A DNA stretch of 64,000 nt from Rhodospirillales bacterium (GTDB lineage Bacteria; Pseudomonadota; Alphaproteobacteria; Kiloniellales; JACOMY01), in the NCBI GenBank assembly GCA_014324045.1, contig JACOMY010000007.1, positions 24,990 through 88,989 of the forward strand. Reading direction: 5' to 3'. Under the pieces are notes generated by a model. It was not told the origin of the DNA and did no database searches. It saw only the letters and a program-made list of their open reading frames with translations. The number at the start of each line of letters is the position of its first letter. Positions within the stretch are counted from its first letter, which is position 1. The position numbers and the translations under genes are program-made. Positions 59,806 through 64,000 of this stretch are shown here, piece by piece.

Positions 59806-60186
59806 CTATCCCTGCAGCAGCAAGACGATTACCGAGAGGACGCAGGCCGTGCCCAGCAGCACCAGCAGTCCCTTGATCGCCAGAAGCAGGCCAATCTTCA
59901 TGGCCTCGTTATGGACGTAGTCCTCGATCGCCACTTGAACACCCAGCATGGCATGCCAGAAGGTCGCGACGATCAAAAGCACGGCGAGGCCGGCCGAAAA
60001 GGGCGAGGAGAGCCAGGCGGCCATGTCGTCGTGGCCGGCGCCCGCCATGGCGATCACCGAGATCACGAACCAAAGGCCCAGCGGGATCAGGGCGATGGCG
60101 GTCACGCGCTGCGCCCACCAATGTTGTACGCCTTCCTTGGCGCTGCCCAGGCCGCGGACCGTCCCGAGCGGGGATTTGAGGCTCAT
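59806..60186 (-). CDS. sdhD: Succinate dehydrogenase membrane anchor subunit
   Basis: MSLKSPLGTVRGLGSAKEGVQHWWAQRVTAIALIPLGLWFV...FWHAMLGVQVAIEDYVHNE. Confidence 0.94.
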   Translation of the reverse strand: MSLKSPLGTVRGLGSAKEGVQHWWAQRVTAIALIPLGLWFVISVIAMAGAGHDDMAAWLSSPFSAGLAVLLIVATFWHAMLGVQVAIEDYVHNEAMKIGLLLAIKGLLVLLGTACVLSVIVLLLQG

Positions 60187-60215
60187 GGCAACTCTGTTCC
60201 TTCCCAATCGGAACG

Positions 60216-60614
60216 TCAGGCGGCGGCCAAGCCGACGATCCAGGCCAACAGTGTGAGGATCCCGGTGCCGAGCAGCACCGCGATGGCGGAGCGATAGGCC
60301 GGGACCAATTCCAGCATCTTGCCGCTGTCCCAGATGAGATGACGAATGCCGTTGCAAAGGTGATAGAAGAAAGCCACGGACCAGCCAAACAGCAGCAAAG
60401 AGCCGATGAAGGAGCCGATGAAGCCTTGGGCAGCCGCGAAGGCCTCGGGACCGGCTGCCGCGGCCACCAGCCACCAGACCAGAAGCAGGGTGCCGGCCAC
60501 CAGCGCCAAGCCTGTGACCCGGTGGAAGATCGACAGGGCCATGGTCCACTGCCAGCGATAGATCTGTATGTGCGGTGAGAGCGGGCGGACCGGGCTATCG
60601 GTTTGATCCGTCAT
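60216..60614 (-). CDS. sdhC: Succinate dehydrogenase cytochrome b556 subunit
   Basis: RPLSPHIQIYRWQWTMALSIFHRVTGLALV; FFYHLCNGIRHLIWDSG. Confidence 0.95.
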   Translation of the reverse strand: MTDQTDSPVRPLSPHIQIYRWQWTMALSIFHRVTGLALVAGTLLLVWWLVAAAAGPEAFAAAQGFIGSFIGSLLLFGWSVAFFYHLCNGIRHLIWDSGKMLELVPAYRSAIAVLLGTGILTLLAWIVGLAAA

Positions 60615-60690
60615 GGCAGGGCATTCCCCCTCAATTTCTTGCGCATCGCGGCATAGCGATGCTCTGAATTAGACCCGGCCTTCGAAGGGG

Positions 60691-60957
60691 TCAATCGCCG
60701 CGCTTGCCTTTACCGGGATTATTCGATCCCACCCCAATTGCTGGCGAGACCGCAGTCGTCGCCCCGTGCTTCACGGGGAGGTTCAGACTCTTGACGATGA
60801 AGCACTCGGCGTTGGCGCCGCGGTGCCGCACCTCTGCCTTGGCGGGATCGCCACCCTCGGCAATGGTGACCTCGGGGCGGATCGTCAGGCGGGCGAAGCA
60901 CCCGCCGCCGTCGGCGTCCTGCTCCACGGTGACGCCGGGCGATCGGGGCACCGGCAC
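60691..60957 (-). pseudogene. Truncated C-terminal remnant of an OsmC-family protein
   Basis: VTVEQDADGGGCFARLTIRPEVTIAEGGDPAKAEVRHRGANAECFIVKSLNLPVKH matches OsmC C-terminal half; N-terminal half absent, abutting the epimerase gene. Confidence 0.65.
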
Positions 60958-61901
60958 TAACCGTCGGGGCGAATGCCGTCGGCGAAGGGATCGTCCGGGT
61001 GGCGGAGCAGCGTCGACTCGGCGCAAACATAGGCCCGCCCGGTGACGGTGGGGATCACGCCGCCTTGGGTGCCTGCCCGATAGTGCGCCTCGTAACGGCT
61101 GCCGATAATGCTCTCCTGCGTCCACAGCTGGCCGGGTTGCAGCAGGCCGTCAGCGGCCAGGCAGGCCAACTTGGCGGAAGTACCGGTCCCGCAAGGCGAG
61201 CGGTCGTAGGCGCCGCCGGGACAAAGCACGAAGTTGCGGCTGTCGGCAGCGGCCGCCTCGGCCGGGCCGAAGAACTCGATATGGTCGATCTCTCCCGCTT
61301 CGGCGCCGGTCACGCCTTGGCGCACGATGGCCTGGCGTACAGCCTCGGCGGCAGCGGTCAGCTTGCCTCTGTTTTCGTAGCGAAGCGGGAAGGGCGGTGT
61401 ACCGCTCAAGAAGAACCAGTTGCCGCCCCAGGCGACGTCGCCGGTCACAGGCCCGAGGCCGTCCGCCTCAAGCGTGACAGCCTTCAGATGGCGGTAGCTC
61501 TCGACGTTTTCTACCGAGACCCGGTTGGCGCTGTCCAACGATGCCGTAACGACACCGACCGGAGTCTCGAAGCGTTGCCCGCCCGGCCCAATCCGCCCTA
61601 GATGGGCCAATACTACGGCGGTGCCGATGATGCCGTGGCCGCACATGCCAAGTAGCCCGATGTTGTTGAAGAAGATGACTCCGGCCGCACAGGAAGGATC
61701 GCTGGGCGGACAGAGCAGGGCACCGACCACGGCATCGGAGCCGCGCGGCTCCAGAATCACGGCGCTGCGGAAGCGGTCGTGATCGGCGGCGAAACGGGCC
61801 GCCCGCCTGGCGAGACTACCGTGACCCAGGTCGGGACCGCCCTCGATCACGACGCGGGTGGGCTCTCCCTCCGTATGGGAATCGACGACCTTTAGGGGCA
61901 T
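60957..61901 (-). CDS. Proline racemase-family protein, 4-hydroxyproline 2-epimerase-like
   Basis: VVDSHTEGEPTRVV; GLLGMCGHGIIGT catalytic Cys; DRSPCGTGTSAKLA second catalytic Cys. Confidence 0.92.
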   Translation of the reverse strand: MPLKVVDSHTEGEPTRVVIEGGPDLGHGSLARRAARFAADHDRFRSAVILEPRGSDAVVGALLCPPSDPSCAAGVIFFNNIGLLGMCGHGIIGTAVVLAHLGRIGPGGQRFETPVGVVTASLDSANRVSVENVESYRHLKAVTLEADGLGPVTGDVAWGGNWFFLSGTPPFPLRYENRGKLTAAAEAVRQAIVRQGVTGAEAGEIDHIEFFGPAEAAAADSRNFVLCPGGAYDRSPCGTGTSAKLACLAADGLLQPGQLWTQESIIGSRYEAHYRAGTQGGVIPTVTGRAYVCAESTLLRHPDDPFADGIRPDG

Positions 61902-62152
61902 GCGGTCTCCTCGGCGGGCCACTCCCTGTACCGGGCCTTGAAGGGTTGTCGCTGTTGGGTGGCGTAGGTACGCTGACTATCGCTCAAGGTGTCGCTGGCG
62001 TTAAAGTGGCGTGTGTACTCGGGGTGCCCCTCCAACAACAGCATCTGCTTGAAGCAGAGCACGCGGTCCGGACCCTCGTCGAAGGAAGAGAGGACGCCCA
62101 TGGCACGATCCAGTTGCTCGGCGCGGCGGACCAAAGCATTGAGGTCGGGCAT
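61892..62152 (-). CDS. Small hypothetical protein overlapping the epimerase start
   Basis: 86-aa MPDLNALVRRAEQLDRAMGVLSSFDEGPDRVLCFKQMLLLEGHPEYTRHFN; stop overlaps the next gene. Confidence 0.5.
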   Translation of the reverse strand: MPDLNALVRRAEQLDRAMGVLSSFDEGPDRVLCFKQMLLLEGHPEYTRHFNASDTLSDSQRTYATQQRQPFKARYREWPAEETACP

Positions 62153-62500
62153 GCGATCCGCCCTGCGGGCTGGAATCATCCCTTTGAAGATGCTGCTGTC
62201 TATTGGCCGGGTTTCTCCTCCATTGCGCATCGTCGGGACGGGAGCGTGGCATTCTTCACGCTCGCTGTCTTGCCGGAGTTGCTAACGGTTCAGGTGAAGT
62301 CCGCACAATCTATAATCTTAATGGGGCTGCCCTTCGCGGCCTAGGACGAGGCGGCGATGGCCAGCGGACGGGGAGGACTCGTCCCCGTTTCGGCAATCGC
62401 CGCCCAGAACGATCGTGGGGTCTCCCTGAGCTTGCCGGAAGCTTTCCCGGGTTCGCTATCGCTGTTCGAATAGTGGCGGCACATTGCCGGCGCCGTCAAC

Positions 62501-62534
62501 AAGTAAAGTGAGGCGGCGGAACGCTGCTGCCGCC
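62501..62534 (-). terminator. GC hairpin downstream of the lipoprotein gene (GGCGGC...GCCGCC)
   Basis: Stem arms 62512-62517 and 62529-62534, immediately 3' of the TGA at 62544. Confidence 0.55.
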
Positions 62535-62543
62535 CCGGCACCG

Positions 62544-63182
62544 TCAGTCTTTAATCCTTATCTCCCTGAGCCTTCGGGAGTTGGTCAGTCGTTCGCCAAG
62601 CCTCTCAAGGGTCTCCTGCATGGCATCCTCTGTCGCCCGCCCGATCGCGACCGCGCCTCCTTCACAGGCAACACCGGCATCGGCCGTATAGTTCTCGCTA
62701 CCCTCCACAGAAGTACCGAGGGCACGTCCAAAAGACGTATCGGCTTTTATACTTGCGGTAATCTCTGCATCGGCCTTCATTTCAGCCGACCAGAATCCGG
62801 GAATGACCGTCAGGTCGATATCGAGGTCCTGTACCTCGACGATGACCATCGCATCCAATCCCCGGGCCTGCAGCTGTGCACTGGAAAGCGGCTCGCTGAC
62901 GGTTGTCACTGCGGATACGATGTTCTCGAAGGTTGCAACCGCAGAAGTCACGAAAGCCTGCCGCGCATCGAGCGGATAAACATGCGCCAAGCAAGCATAA
63001 CCTGAAACCTTCACGCGCTGCGCCATGTCCTCTGCATCGACGTAGAGTGCTATCTTCAGAGGCAGTTTTTCATCGTAGTTTGAGTATATGTTACGGGCCG
63101 GGTTAACATTTGTTGCCGCCTCATATGTACAAGCGGTTTGCAGAACCAAGACAGCGAATACCGTAGCGAGTCTCCAGAGCAC
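62544..63182 (-). CDS. Putative lipoprotein of unknown function
   Basis: Lipobox VLQTAC; about 212 aa with no recognised catalytic motif. Confidence 0.65.
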   Translation of the reverse strand: MLWRLATVFAVLVLQTACTYEAATNVNPARNIYSNYDEKLPLKIALYVDAEDMAQRVKVSGYACLAHVYPLDARQAFVTSAVATFENIVSAVTTVSEPLSSAQLQARGLDAMVIVEVQDLDIDLTVIPGFWSAEMKADAEITASIKADTSFGRALGTSVEGSENYTADAGVACEGGAVAIGRATEDAMQETLERLGERLTNSRRLREIRIKD

Positions 63183-63440
63183 TTTATTCTTATTCCTTCT
63201 GTTTCGATGGAATTTTCGGAAGTTCGGAAGGTAGATTTTCGCGATCAGGGCGTTTCCATGGGATTTTCATCCCTATTAACGCTTGGCACGTCCCGATTTT
63301 GTCATCGAACCGGGTGTCGTACGGTCTTCGGATCTGTTTCGGAGAAACGCTCTCTTACCAACCGTGCGGCGCAGATTGCGGGCCATCGCGAAAGCCGGGC
63401 TAATCGGCCGCGCAGGTAATTTGCACGCCGTCAGCGAAGA

Positions 63441-63470
63441 AAAGGGGCGGCGGAACGCTGCCGCCGCCCC
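63441..63470 (-). terminator. Intrinsic terminator (GGCGGCGG/CCGCCGCC stem, CCUUUUCUU tail)
   Basis: 8-bp stem 63446-63453/63461-63468 followed on the minus strand by CCTTTTCTT. Confidence 0.75.
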
Positions 63471-63478
63471 CGGTACCG

Positions 63479-63715
63479 TCAGTCTTTGGAACGGCCCGCC
63501 GCCTGTTCGTAGGCGCGTTGCATAGTCTTCGGATCTTCGAGCAGGCGCAGGTCCTCCTCGTAGGTCCGGCTCTCGGCGGTCATCTGGATTACATGCCAGC
63601 CGGCCCAAAAGATCACGGCGGCGATTACCAGAAGGCCCTCAATCCCGACGAAGGGATAGATGGGACCGATGGTGTTCAGATCGACGGCCCAGCTCTCAAC
63701 ATGTGTGGTACTCAT
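63479..63715 (-). CDS. Small single-TM protein of unknown function
   Basis: MSTTHVESWAVDLNTIGPIYPFVGIEGLLVIAAVIFWAGWHVIQM; same strand as and close to the gene at 63745. Confidence 0.65.
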   Translation of the reverse strand: MSTTHVESWAVDLNTIGPIYPFVGIEGLLVIAAVIFWAGWHVIQMTAESRTYEEDLRLLEDPKTMQRAYEQAAGRSKD

Positions 63716-63744
63716 CTGCTTGCTCCTTTACTTTGAGTGCCGTC

Positions 63745-64000
63745 TCAGGAGATCAGGCCGTGACGGCGGGCTTCTTCCTTTTCTGCCTCGTTCACGTCCT
63801 CTTCGGAGAGATAGCGGTCGCGGTAGTCGGCGAAGTCGAGACCGGCCAACTCCAGCTTCTCGGGAATGCGCAAGACCCCGGCCTTCTTCAGGATGCCGGC
63901 CAGGATGAAGGCCGGCAGGAAGCCCAGAACCCAGAACACGATCACCGCACCGATGAACTGTCCCCAAGGCGTGATGGGCGCGTAGCCCTCGAAGGGCGAC
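63745..64000 (-). CDS. C-terminal part of an integral membrane transporter, possibly ammonium-transporter family (truncated by window edge)
   Basis: SPFEGYAPITPWGQFIGAVIVFWVLGFLPAFILAGILKKAGVLRIPEKLELAGLDFADYRDRYLSEED. Confidence 0.45.
   Translation of the reverse strand, partial: SPFEGYAPITPWGQFIGAVIVFWVLGFLPAFILAGILKKAGVLRIPEKLELAGLDFADYRDRYLSEEDVNEAEKEEARRHGLIS

Noticed and set aside
1-64000. CRISPR arrays, tRNA/rRNA genes, transposases, integrases
   Set aside because: None seen on reading; no regularly spaced repeats, no cloverleaf-like conserved T-loop segments noticed, and no mobile-element ORFs. A tRNAscan/Infernal run would be needed to exclude small RNAs

Overview
This is about 64 kb of GC-rich alphaproteobacterial chromosome. 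Likely order is Rhodospirillales-like, inferred from synteny of secB, trcR, cycM-kdsB-pheA and sdhCDAB. No rRNA, tRNA, CRISPR array or transposase was recognised. Three layers stand out. (1) A methylated-amine theme: two dimethylglycine/sarcosine dehydrogenase-like FAD+GcvT proteins, a sarcosine-oxidase-like DAO, a GbcA-like Rieske oxygenase, a spermidine/betaine-type ABC importer, and a seven-gene unit (28.85-36.36 kb) encoding a two-subunit N,N-dimethylformamidase-like amidase with its own branched-chain/amide-type ABC importer. That unit is the best candidate for an unusual catabolic system. (2) Active gene decay at roughly 4-12 kb and 60.7 kb: a TetR/BetI-like regulator, a second solute-binding-protein copy, a DddP-like M24 enzyme and an OsmC piece carry stops or frameshifts, and a remnant of an ABM-type monooxygenase is likely. 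(3) Small accessory signals: an unlisted SmtA metallothionein overlapping an ArsR/SmtB regulator, an AT-rich mini-island with a PD-(D/E)XK nuclease and a secreted protein split at an A7 tract, a 1252-aa glycosyltransferase beside GDP-fucose genes, a lipoprotein with a G9 tract, a duplicated-domain cytochrome c, and a repeated stop/terminator cassette. All family assignments come from reading translations and motifs by eye; no database search was run.
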